From contig BFEA01000221.1 in NCBI GenBank assembly GCA_003427395.1, forward strand, positions 1,279,981-1,301,772: a stretch of 21,792 bases of DNA. Direction: 5' to 3'. A program made the position numbers and the translations under genes. Positions 7,858 to 15,999 of this stretch are shown one piece after another. Below the pieces are notes generated by a model. The model saw only the letters and a program-made list of their open reading frames with translations. It was not told the DNA's origin and did no database searches. The stretch comes from Chara braunii. Taxonomy: Eukaryota > Streptophyta > Charophyceae > Charales > Characeae. Position 1 is the stretch's first letter, and every line of letters starts with the position of its first letter.

Positions 7858-8987
7858 TGCAATGAATTGCAGTGCTACAAGCGGGCTGTACACTAATTTT
7901 GTCCCTGTTGTTGTTGGCGGGACTTAATCCCGCAACCTTTGTCTGCTGTTACCTGTTTGTTTGCTGTTTGCCTTCTTTGAGCCTTGTGGGACTTGATCCC
8001 GGGACCTGTAACCTGTATGTTTTGTTTGTGAGTGTTGTGCCCTATGGGACTTGATCCCTGCGTCTGTCACTAGTAGTCTCTGTTTGGTAGTCCTAGGCCA
8101 TTCGGCCTTTCCTTTTGCCTTGTCATAGGTCTAGGCCCCCTTTCCCCCTGTTTCCATCTAGATACAGATAGGTTTTGGGTTGCTGCTTTGGGGAGGCCGT
8201 GGTAGGTCTAGCAGAGTGTAGAAGTATGGGCAGGAAAAATACTTAAGGTCTTTTCTTGTTTGCTCGGCTGGGGAAACTCTGCCCGATAGTTGCGGTAGCG
8301 TGGCTGCGTTATTTTTGGGCGAAGGCATCTTCTTCCTCGAAGCCCAGCCATAGCTGGGGCTGGGACACGAAGTTGGAGATCACACTGCTGCTATCCAGCA
8401 GCTCTGCACGAGAGCTTCACCAGAACTGTGTTGTTGGGTTTGGGCGCTGCTTTTCTTCACTTGGCAGCCATATCTGCTGTTCCTCCTCAGGCCGAACTTC
8501 GTTTTTTTTTTGTCTTCTTCGAAGTACTGGATTGGTCGTCTCCTTCTTCATCAGGACTTCCAGCGCTGCACTGCCTTGCAGGCGCTGAGCTGGCGTTGCT
8601 ATTATTGGGGTTGCTGGTTCAGACTGGCAGGTTGTGACAGCTGTGGGGTTACTGCTGCTACGGCAGCCATAGCCAGGGGTATGAGGTGGCGAGGAGGAAG
8701 AATAAGACTCCTGTAAACTTCATTGAACACTTGTTTTTGGTTGTTTGGGGTTGTTGTAAACGCGGTTGTGATTCTTGGAACAAGTACTTTGGATTGATTG
8801 GAGGAGGACGGGGGATTACAGAATTGAAATTCGTTTTTCAATTCTCTGTGTATTTCGAGCTTCCGCTGTGCATATCCTCTTTCCGGTTTTGTGTGGATTT
8901 GCCTCCTCCAGGTCTACTCTGTAATTGCATGAGTGTATGGGAACGTGTGAATTCGTTGTGGATGGAAGTTCAATTGGGTACATAACA
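7858..8987. mobile_element. Solo LTR, family B, inserted in LINE-A
   Basis: The 1130-bp insert begins TGCAATGAATTG and ends GGTACATAACA (TG...CA). CCAGA flanks it on both sides (7853-7857 and 8988-8992) as a 5-bp target-site duplication. Removing the insert and one duplicate restores the LINE reading frame across the junction (ADQ before, IAKIPWKKYK after). It has no detectable similarity to LTR-A except generic pyrimidine-rich stretches. It contains three short palindromes (see 7917-8058) and no coding frame I recognise. Orientation is unresolved. Confidence 0.85.
7917..8058. repeat. Three T-arm-like short palindromes in LTR-B
   Basis: GCGGGACTTAATCCCGC (7917-7933), GGGACTTGATCCC (7988-8000) and GGGACTTGATCCC (8046-8058) can each form a short stem with a 5- to 7-nt loop. 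Read on the minus strand they approach the tRNA T-arm / pol III box B pattern (GGATCAAGTCC against the consensus GGTTCRANNCC). No complete tRNA cloverleaf surrounds any of them. Confidence 0.6.
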
Positions 8988-9755
8988 CCAGATAGCAAAA
9001 ATCCCATGGAAAAAATATAAAACGATAAGACCTATAAAAATCAGAAGCATGCAGTGGCTCATAACATATGTTGCTCTACTGGTCAACCAGTGGCTACATG
9101 TTAGAAGAAGAAAGAACGATCCAACCAGCTCTGATATCTGTGCAGTCTTCTCAGATCAAGAAAAGGAAGACGTGATACATTGCCTAGTTAACTGTAAAGA
9201 AGCCACAGAGTATTGGGCAAGAGCAGCAGCACTATGGGATAGTCTGTTCTTGTCTCCCCTTCCAGAGCACCCCCTTGAACTGCTCCTCTGGACATACCCT
9301 CTAACTTCGGCCAATCAGAGAAAATCTGGTTCGGGATGGTACGCAAAGTCACGCTATGGGCCATATGGAAGGAGAGATGCAGCAGAACTCTGGATGGCAC
9401 GAAGAACCCATGGGAGAAAGTGTGGGCAGCAACCAAAGAGATGATTGAAGCGGAAATCCTCTGTCATTGGAGAAAGGTTAAACGCTGGGTGCAGAACAAT
9501 CCAGAGACAGAACAGGTGACACTTGCCAAATTCAAGTGGATCTGGTTGGTAGGTGACGAAGTGGCATGGCTAAATGGGCACGTTTTACGATGGAAAGAAT
9601 GGCACAATTCGGTCAAATCGGTATCCCAGCAGAATACCCAGATACTTGAGGAACCAGCTCCAATCTGGGCCCAGAAGAGCATCCAAGATACACGCGCGAC
9701 AGGGAGCAGCCAATGTTTTACATGGAACACATGGAAAAAGATTAATCTTCTTTAG
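8988..9755 (+). pseudogene. LINE-A, C-terminal region part 2 (zf-RVT-like) to stop
   Basis: After the LTR-B insertion the LINE frame resumes: QIAKIPWKKYKTIRPIKIRS, NQWLHVRRRKNDPT, then KEDVIHCLVNCKEATEYWAR, the His/Cys part of a zf-RVT-like C-terminal domain. One of the expected first Cys pair is lost (DPTSSDICAVF). A one-base shift near 9335 moves the frame to WFGMVRKVTLWAIWKERCSR, typical of the end of L1-type ORF2, and this runs on to a TAG at 9753-9755 after NTWKKINLL. The function in active elements is RNA binding during target-primed reverse transcription. Frameshifted, hence non-functional. Confidence 0.8.
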
Positions 9756-10114
9756 AGTTTAGGGTTCAGGGCTGAGGGTTTGGACAGAAACAAGACAAGC
9801 AGGGGTTAGAATGCTAAGGATTTCACGACGCTTATTTGCGGGGCTTAGGGTTTGGACAGCATTGGCAGCAGTTGTAGCTTCTCAGACCTTTCTTGCTTTA
9901 CACGTTTTATCTGACAGGTTCTTGTAGTAGTCCTGAGGGGAAAGGTGTAAGCAGAGCAAGCTGACAGTCAATCCTCCACGATGTTGGAGTAATCAATGCT
10001 GATCAGGGTTCCTTCGGCCAGATGGAAGGAACCGTGAGGGTGTTCTATGATGTAATATTTTCCTGACTTGCAGGTGGAATAGGAACCGGACTGATGCTCC
10101 CAGAATGGAAATGG
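9756..10114. other. LINE-A 3' trailer and unassigned sequence up to the gap
   Basis: Right after the LINE stop comes GTTTAGGG-like sequence, and AGGGTTTGGACAG occurs twice (about 9775 and 9847); this is probably LINE 3' UTR. No poly(A) tail or target duplication was found, so the 3' end of LINE-A is not fixed. From 9968 to 10114 a minus-strand open stretch (ending SIDYSNIVED) runs into the gap; it has no recognisable motif. Confidence 0.5.
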
Positions 10115-10760
10115 NNNNNNNNNNNNNNNNNNNNNNNNNNNNNNNNNNNNNNNNNNNNNNNNNNNNNNNNNNNNNNNNNNNNNNNNNNNNNNNNNNNNNN
10201 NNNNNNNNNNNNNNNNNNNNNNNNNNNNNNNNNNNNNNNNNNNNNNNNNNNNNNNNNNNNNNNNNNNNNNNNNNNNNNNNNNNNNNNNNNNNNNNNNNNN
10301 NNNNNNNNNNNNNNNNNNNNNNNNNNNNNNNNNNNNNNNNNNNNNNNNNNNNNNNNNNNNNNNNNNNNNNNNNNNNNNNNNNNNNNNNNNNNNNNNNNNN
10401 NNNNNNNNNNNNNNNNNNNNNNNNNNNNNNNNNNNNNNNNNNNNNNNNNNNNNNNNNNNNNNNNNNNNNNNNNNNNNNNNNNNNNNNNNNNNNNNNNNNN
10501 NNNNNNNNNNNNNNNNNNNNNNNNNNNNNNNNNNNNNNNNNNNNNNNNNNNNNNNNNNNNNNNNNNNNNNNNNNNNNNNNNNNNNNNNNNNNNNNNNNNN
10601 NNNNNNNNNNNNNNNNNNNNNNNNNNNNNNNNNNNNNNNNNNNNNNNNNNNNNNNNNNNNNNNNNNNNNNNNNNNNNNNNNNNNNNNNNNNNNNNNNNNN
10701 NNNNNNNNNNNNNNNNNNNNNNNNNNNNNNNNNNNNNNNNNNNNNNNNNNNNNNNNNNNN
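10115..10760. other. Assembly gap (Ns)
   Basis: 646 undetermined bases, ending against an AG dinucleotide run, which probably caused the assembly break. Any open frame drawn through it is meaningless. Confidence 1.

Positions 10761-10830
<70 letters not shown>
10761..10830. repeat. (AG)n microsatellite at gap edge
   Basis: 35 uninterrupted AG units from the gap edge. The true length is unknown because the gap starts within or beside it. Confidence 0.98.
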
Positions 10831-10831
<1 letters not shown>

Positions 10832-11173
10832 ACTGACAGTGCTGCCACTCTGAAGACTCTGACGTTCTGAATTGAACTGCAAAGTTTGAACTTTTAAGTC
10901 CTAAGGGGGAGTCTGCAACTGTACACAATCCAGGCCCTCGGCTGTGATTCAATCTGGACGACTGAGGGGAAGGGAATGGAGCCCAGACTGCTTCGTCAAA
11001 TGTTACTTAAGAGCTGGTCTTCGGGGGTTTGATATTCAGTCTTGCTATGCTGCTTGGACGCTGTCTTGACTTCGACCAGACGCTGGCATTGACGCTGGTA
11101 CGACACTGGCGAGACGCTGGCTGGACGCTGCCTGCGCACTGTGGACGACGAAGGACTGTGACCTGTCTTCAAG
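10831..11173. other. No gene recognised; GACGCTG-rich stretch
   Basis: Between 11055 and 11135 the word GACGCTG or a near variant recurs about six times at irregular spacing, probably the degenerate edge of the tandem array that follows. There is no coding or RNA signal. Confidence 0.5.
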
Positions 11174-11480
11174 GCTGATGTAGCGCTGCCTCTGGTCTAC
11201 ATGGCATGCTGATGTGGCACTACCTCTGGTCTGCATTGCATACTGATGTGGCGCAGGCCACTTGTCTACATGCTGATGTGGTGCTGCCTCTGGTCTACAT
11301 GGCATGCTGATGTGGCACTACCTCTGGTCTACATTGCATACTGATGTGGAGCAGGCCACTTGTCTACATGCTGATGTGGTGCTGCCTCTGGTCTACATTG
11401 CACGCTGATGTGGCGCATGCCACTGGTCTTCATTGATGATGTGGCGCATGCCACCTGTCTCGACTGCTGATGTGGCATTG
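11174..11480. repeat. Higher-order tandem array (34/34/30 bp monomers, 98-bp unit)
   Basis: A GCTGATGTGGC-type core starts at 11174, 11208, 11242, 11272, 11306, 11340, 11370, 11404, 11435 and 11466. Spacings are 34, 34, 30, 34, 34, 30, 34, 31 and 31 bp. The first six spacings give two full 98-bp higher-order units; the tail is irregular. Monomers share CTCTGGTCTACAT between cores. The whole array could be a minisatellite or the subterminal repeats of a DNA transposon. Confidence 0.92.
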
Positions 11481-12297
11481 TCCACGCTGTCTACATGAGG
11501 TGACCGGTTGCGACGAGGAGGGAGATAGTGATCTATGGATGATTGGTTTCGGGTACTCACCTGAGGTTGACGTCGTCACGGTATTCTGCTGAGTCTTCAT
11601 AGTCTTCACGAGATAAGAGTGCCACGTGGCACTATTGTGTGATCGGGATTATTATACTTGTTAAGTTGTTATCATATACTGGTTGATGACGTGGAGAGGG
11701 AAGCAGCCCGGAGAAGAAGTGGGGTTTGATGGGATTACTCTTGTGTGATCTTTGATCATCTCTTCCACCTCTCCTCTGTCTAATCCCCCTCCACTCTCTT
11801 CGTCTAATGGTAATGAGATTCTGTTTCAGATATCACTTCTCGATGATTGGAGACTTTGTTGCAGATGTCAAGACTACTGGTGCATGACGACTGATGAATA
11901 TCTGCCAGACGGGGTTCATTACACATTGATGATGCCTGGGATGACTACCTGAGCAGGAAGCAGAAGGATAGGTGCTATGAGCTCATCGCATGCCATGGAT
12001 ACAATGCAATCACTGTGAGAAAAACAGCCTCTCGTGTTGTATTCTATTTTCAATGTCTACCTCTACGCATTGTGCTTTGAGCTTGCGGGAGTCTACCCGT
12101 GGAGATCGGCACTATAATATCGGCTATGATACTTCTACTTTTTCAGTATGCAATTGCCTACGTGATACTGACCATAGCGTGCTTTGAGTTGGTGGATTGA
12201 AGTGTGATTGCCTACGTGATATTGACATGTAGGAGCAGAGTGTGGAGTGTTGTTTACTGGTTGGACAAGGACCATGGAGTCTGCGATTATCCCTTAC
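11481..12297. other. No gene recognised; one anonymous open frame and a short direct repeat
   Basis: ATTGCCTACGTGATAYTGAC occurs at 12153-12172 and 12206-12225, and GTGCTTTGAG occurs at about 12072 and 12179, suggesting an old duplication. A frame open from 11898 to the TGA at 12078-12080 has a charged, protein-like composition (DDAWDDYLSRKQKDRCYELI) but no ATG near its start; splice-acceptor-like TTGTTGCAG precedes it at about 11858. No family was recognised. Confidence 0.4.
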
Positions 12298-13529
12298 TGT
12301 AATAACCCGCCAAAACACAGACTGAGAACATGGCTGATTTCTGGGTCTTGCTGCTGGAATGTATGCCTTGCTGAGATTCCCACATTGTGCTGAGTTTTCT
12401 AAGTCTGCGTGTGTGCGTGCTTTCTGGTCCGTGTGCCTGTCTGAGTGCACGTATGCCTGAGTGTGTGTGTGGCCCGACAGGGCACTTGTGTGTTGTGAGG
12501 CCCGCAGGGCCGGTACTTATCTGTCGCCACGACTTTGAGGGTTGCAGCGAGAAACACACTAAAGTAGCAGGTAGATGTGTCGGAAACTGGAGGCTGAGCA
12601 GAAGAAGACAAAAGTTGGCATTTTTAGAGGCCCAGTAGTGATAGGCTAGAGGTAGGCGGGTACCAGTCCAAGTAGCCTGAGTCTAGGGCCTGTGCGGACG
12701 ATATCAGAGCCTGCAATGATGTTTCCCTCTGAAAGGGAGGGGGTACCGGTTGCTTGGAGGCCGCGCGGCCTGGACGCCCAAGAGGCAAGTAGGCCGTTAT
12801 ATCTCCTGGAGGAGCGAGTAGCTCCTCCTCATGTACGGTATGCAAGTTTGGACGCCGTGCTGCTTGAGCAAGCGCTGGCTCTCAGAGGCTGCCTGGGAGG
12901 GAGGAGGAGAGCTCGGCGCTCTGCCTGGCTATGGCGAGCAGCCCAGCTTGAGGAGGAGGAAGAAGGGGGGCGAAGGAGGAGAGTGGCGAGGTACCTACCT
13001 GTCTATGGTGGACACCATCTTTATCACCTTGTTAGGCGCTGCATCTGCAAGGCCCCAGGTGGGGTAGTGNCGCACCAAGGAAGCTTCNAGGCAGAGTCAG
13101 GCATGGTGGCCTGAAGAGCACCGGCCATAGNTGCTTTGTGTTGCCTTTTGCACAGGAGGGCAGAACCCNTAGTAGTCCGCCATAGCCTATGCCTGTGTGA
13201 GGAAGAAGAAGAGGGAGGCCATGGCTATGGTGGACCTCTTGTCAAGCTGGCAGTAAGAGGGAGCTCCGGATATTGATTCTGGTTCGACCACTCATCGTTA
13301 TTATTATTATTTTGGAGAAGAATACGATTGGCGGAGACAAGGGGCGGCAAGGAGAGCGGAGAGAGAAGGGGGATTTGTCATTGGTCTTGCTGGTGTACAT
13401 CTTCTTCTTCGTCGTCTTTCTTTCTTCTTTGGTCTCTATCTCTTTGCAAGTGCTTTCATTTCTTTCGCAATTGGGTGGCATTGTCTTTCCTTGTGAATTT
13501 GCACGTCAGAAACAGCCAGGATCGTAACA
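12298..13529. mobile_element. Solo LTR, family A, copy 2
   Basis: The 1232-bp insert begins TGTAATAACCCGCC and ends GGATCGTAACA. TTAC flanks it on both sides (12294-12297 and 13530-13533), a 4-bp target-site duplication like that of copy 1. It is collinear with 3800-5097: GACTGAGA near the start, paired GGCCC/GGGCC hairpins, TGCAATGATGTTTCCCTC, AGGCCGCGCGGCCT (12758-12771), GGAGGAGC/GCTCCTCC hairpin (12808-12828), CTATGGTGGACACCATC, and the pyrimidine tract. The divergence from copy 1 includes indels, so the two insertions are not products of a recent single event. Several Ns lie at 13070-13170. Confidence 0.93.
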
Positions 13530-13640
13530 TTACTCTACTTAAGTGAACAATGGGTCTTGTGTGGCACTGTCCCGTGAAACCCGTTTCCCTGTTGGGGCCA
13601 CAGCTGGGCCGGGGTCAGGGCAATTTTTTTGTTGGGTGTG

Positions 13641-13900
13641 CGCTGTTGGTGGGTTTCGTGACTCGTTNGTTTCGTGCTTCAGGGACCACGCGAAACTTCT
13701 AGGGGTATATGCTTTTGGCACGTTTCATGATTCGTTCGCTTCAAGCTTCAGGGAACGCGCGCTGCTTGTCGGTTTCATGATCCGTTCGTNTCGCGCTTCA
13801 ACGGGCACGTGCTGTTTCTGGGTTTTGCGATCCGTTCATTTCGTGCTTCNGGGGGCATGCGCNGTTGGTGGGTTTCNCAATTCATTCGTTTGGTGTGTTG
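13641..13900. repeat. 50-bp minisatellite, about five degenerate copies
   Basis: The core GGTTTCRTGATYCGTTCG and variants begin near 13651, 13721, 13771, 13821 and 13871: the last four are exactly 50 bp apart, and the first is separated by 70 bp because of a 20-bp extra stretch. Each unit also carries TTTCGTGCTTC-GGG-CAC/T-GCGC-TG. Single Ns occur in several units, consistent with collapsed or uncertain assembly. An open plus-strand frame across it is an effect of the repeat. Confidence 0.85.
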
Positions 13901-13997
13901 TGGAAGGCGCTTTGTCGTTTTGCAGCAGTGGCATGTGCCGGGTTTGGCGAGAATGTTTGAATACAAGTACATGGCAGATTGATTTGTACGGCAAGAA

Positions 13998-14137
13998 GTG
14001 ATCTCAATTTTCTCCCCCCCCTTTAAATTTGGACTATGTCTTGATTTATGCGTATCATCCATGCTCAGGGGGCATGCTAATCTTCTCTGTATCATTCCAA
14101 TTTTAACAGACGTCCCAAAGGATGTGATCTCGATTTT
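13998..14137. repeat. Target-site duplication pair around U6 copy
   Basis: The 14-bp repeats at 13998-14011 and 14124-14137 differ at one base (CAA/CGA). The right copy merges into a run of 14 T (14134-14147). Between left repeat and U6 body lies TCT-like sequence then eight C (14014-14021) on the plus strand. Confidence 0.8.
14022..14121 (-). pseudogene. U6: U6 snRNA retropseudogene, full length
   Basis: On the minus strand the sequence follows U6 snRNA from the 5' stem (TTTGGGACGTCTG against TTCGGGGACATCCG) through AAAATTGGAATGATACAGAG, AAGATTAGCATG, CCCCTGAGCATGGATGATAC, GCATAAATCAAGACATAGTC to CAAATTT. The ACAGAGA box and AGC triad are intact, while many CpG positions read TpG/CpA, as in a methylated decaying copy. 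GTGATCTCAATTTT (13998-14011) and GTGATCTCGATTTT (14124-14137) flank it as a 14-bp target duplication with one mismatch. There is no plant U6 promoter (USE/TATA) upstream. U6 in life is the catalytic spliceosomal RNA; this copy was probably LINE-mobilised and is not expected to be expressed. Confidence 0.9.
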
Positions 14138-14796
14138 TTTTTTTTTTAACTAAGCTAAATTCTTCTCTCAATTTCACCATTCACTGTCTACCTACCACTA
14201 CTCCTAAGCCTGGACCCGGGTCTTCGTCGGTCGTGAGGCGTCTAACTATTCATAGAATCATCTATTTATTTCCTGCATATTACACGGAAAACCATTGATA
14301 TCATCTAGAGTCAGAAAGATCAAGACAACATCGAATAGGTGTGAGCCCAGAAAACCACTACTACAACCACCGCCGACCAGGAATCGAACCGCTGACCTCT
14401 TTGAAAACCAAAGCAAAAAAGGACAGGAACCCCCGACTGTCCAAACATACTGATTGAAGAAACTCGCGGGGATTTGAACGTATTACCATGAAATACCTAC
14501 AGCAGACCCCGGGACTGAAACTCGGGGAAAACCAAATTTTCAATACAGTCCCGTAGTAGGGTCCCACAAACAAAGCATTGCTGCTTTCTACTTATCACAG
14601 GTTTCACACTGAAAAAACAAGAGACCGTTAATACACCGTGACACCCATGACCATTCTCAGTGCGGGACTGAAACCCGCAGATCTGACTGCAGTACCACAC
14701 ACTTCTCAAAACCAGACTTCGAAACAGAAAACAACTGGTCCCAGAGACCATTGACCATTCAAATGTGGAAAAACCGAGACCATCAATAAGGTCCCA
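14138..14796. other. No gene; cluster of tRNA T-arm / box-B-like modules
   Basis: GGAATCGAACC (14380-14390) is the exact reverse complement of a perfect pol III box B, GGTTCGATTCC. GGATTTGAACG (14470-14480) reads CGTTCAAATCC on the minus strand. CCCCGGGACTGAAACTCGGGG (14507-14527, here noted as its two GGGG arms) and TGCGGGACTGAAACCCGCA (14661-14679) form hairpins with 7-nt loops. No complete cloverleaf or box A at tRNA spacing was found around them. Confidence 0.55.
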
Positions 14797-14853
14797 TAGC
14801 ATGCTCCCTGTGCAAGAATGACAGAAATAAATTTGAGAAATGGTCCAATTTTT
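14797..14853 (+). pseudogene. U6: U6 snRNA 3'-half fragment
   Basis: TAGCATGCTCCCTGTGCAAG, AATGACAGAAATAAATTTGA and GAAATGGTCCAATTTTT follow the 3' half of U6 from the AGC region to the terminal U run, with roughly one difference in seven bases. The 5' half is missing: upstream sequence shows no ACAGAGA box. A 5'-truncated copy is what target-primed reverse transcription often leaves. No convincing target duplication was found, so an alternative is a fragment of an older copy. Confidence 0.8.
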
Positions 14854-15144
14854 GCAATCAGACTCGCTTTATTTCACACTCCACATGCATGTAAACAGGT
14901 AGCACAGCTCACCGGCGACGAGCACCCACTCAAAACTCAGAGATATGGGAACCAAGAACACAGTTCAGATACAAGTTCGCTTCCGATGGCTATGGCGCAT
15001 CAGCGCCTGTACAACTCCCTGTTCGTCACTGCGCCCCACTCCACTGTTCACACACCCTCAACTTAGGATCACCCTGGATATCCCACACGCGTCACACTGT
15101 ACACACACGCACACACACACACACGCTACACTCTCCTATCAGCT
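14854..15144. other. No gene recognised; (AC)n tract
   Basis: The sequence is CA-rich. It includes an ACACAC/GCACAC microsatellite at 15101-15125, just before the small ORF at 15145. No other structure was seen. Confidence 0.6.
15101..15125. repeat. (AC)n microsatellite
   Basis: A run of AC units with one G interruption, 20 bp upstream of the ATG of the 44-codon ORF. Confidence 0.9.
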
Positions 15145-15279
15145 ATGGCGGCTATGGCTGCTACCACCCCTATCGCTATGGCTAAGCTCTCCTTCTCGCC
15201 CACTTCGTCTTCTGTGATGTGGCAGAGCTTCCGCATGGCTTACGCAGGAATGAATGAATGGCTGGGCGCTGCCTCTTGA
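15145..15279 (+). CDS. 44-codon ORF resembling a plastid or mitochondrial transit peptide
   Basis: The frame starts ATGGCGGCTATGGCTGCTAC and encodes MAAMAATTPIAMAKLSFSPT followed by SSSVMWQSFRMAYAGMNEWL and GAAS before a TGA. The first 38 residues are rich in Ala, Ser, Thr and Met, include Lys and Arg, and have no acidic residue until Glu near the end, a composition like organelle-targeting peptides. A pyrimidine- and CA-rich leader precedes it. No mature protein follows in any frame and no splice donor is obvious at its end. It may be a stranded first exon, a captured gene fragment, or chance. Neighbours are only repeats. Confidence 0.25.
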   Translation: MAAMAATTPIAMAKLSFSPTSSSVMWQSFRMAYAGMNEWLGAAS

Positions 15280-15789
15280 TTTATACTTCTGTAGCTCGTT
15301 GGTCTGCCCCTTTCCCATGCCCCTGGTGGACACAGTCCCACACGGTACTTGCTTGAGTGGACTGAGACTGACTGGGACTGGGTACCGCTGACTCCGCACG
15401 GGTGGACTTCGCCACTTGCCCACTTGCCTCGGTCTACTGTGGGCAGTACCCGAAAGGCCACTTCCGGACCTTCCGGAAGACCGTGGACTTGGCCTTTCCG
15501 TACTGTAGCAGCTACGACCTTGACCCTTCGGTACTGTAGCAGCTATGACCTTGACCCTTCGGAGGAGCTACAGCTACTACTTCTAGAACTCACTAGGACT
15601 CCTATCCGACAGGCCTACAGATCGAACTCCTATAACCTACAGACCTACGACAACCTACCAACTGTGGGGAAAGACACAGGTCGTGGGTTCAACTCCTGGG
15701 GTCGACACAGATACTGTACACGGGTAGGGTAAGGACTAGGGATCAAGCCCTGGGATCTGCATCAGCTACTGCAAAGGTGGAATCCATTT
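15280..15789. other. No gene; short tandem duplication and two box-B-like words
   Basis: A 31-bp unit is exactly tandem at 15500-15530 and 15531-15561 with one substitution (TACGACC/TATGACC). GGTTCAACTCC (about 15687-15697) fits the box B consensus, and AGGGATCAAGCCCT (about 15738) can form a short T-arm-like stem. CTTCCGG/CCGGAAG near 15462-15480 is a small hairpin. Confidence 0.6.
15500..15561. repeat. 31-bp direct tandem duplication
   Basis: Two adjacent 31-bp copies (GTACTGTAGCAGCTAYGACC then TTGACCCTTCG) differing at one base. A recent local duplication. Confidence 0.95.
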
Positions 15790-15999
15790 CATTTTTTTCT
15801 TAAGGAGGAAAAAGGGGGTCAGCAAGGAAGGTTGTCAGATTAAATTCTCTCCATATGTTTGTTCAAGGTCCTTTTTCTTTAATAATCAAAACACAACAGC
15901 TCAATTCATTGCAAAATACAATTCGAGGCCAGGGACCTCACAATTCGACCCGGGTTATCTGACAGCATGCACCAGCTTAGCTTACAGCACTTGCTACCA
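15790..15999 (-). mobile_element. Possible tRNA-derived SINE
   Basis: On the minus strand a tRNA-like head starts TGGTAGCAAGTGCTG. It has an A-box-like AAGCTAAGCTGG (15983-15972, 11 of 12 to TRGCNNAGYNGG) and, about 30 bases on, a weaker B-box-like GGGTCGAATTG (15951-15941, two mismatches). About 140 bases of body follow, ending in an A-rich tail (TTAAGAAAAAAATG; seven A at 15798-15792). This is the layout of a tRNA-derived SINE. The weak B box and the lack of a clear target duplication keep this tentative; an unrelated A-rich sequence is possible. Confidence 0.35.

Noticed and set aside
9756-9860. Interstitial telomere repeats (TTTAGGG-like words after the LINE-A stop)
   Set aside because: Only single, non-tandem TTTAGGG/TTAGGG words are present, embedded in AGGGTTTGGACAG repeats; this is more likely LINE 3' UTR.
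9968-10952. Long open frames across the gap
   Set aside because: They are made of Ns and the AG dinucleotide run; no real coding evidence.
11174-11480. CRISPR array
   Set aside because: The spacing is regular, but the sequence between cores is itself repeated, with no unique spacers, and the context is eukaryotic.
14022-14121. Functional U6 gene
   Set aside because: Many differences at conserved positions, flanking target duplications and no USE/TATA promoter upstream on the minus strand.
14380-14390. tRNA gene
   Set aside because: Box B is perfect, but the T stem does not pair and no D or anticodon arm or box A is found at the right distance.
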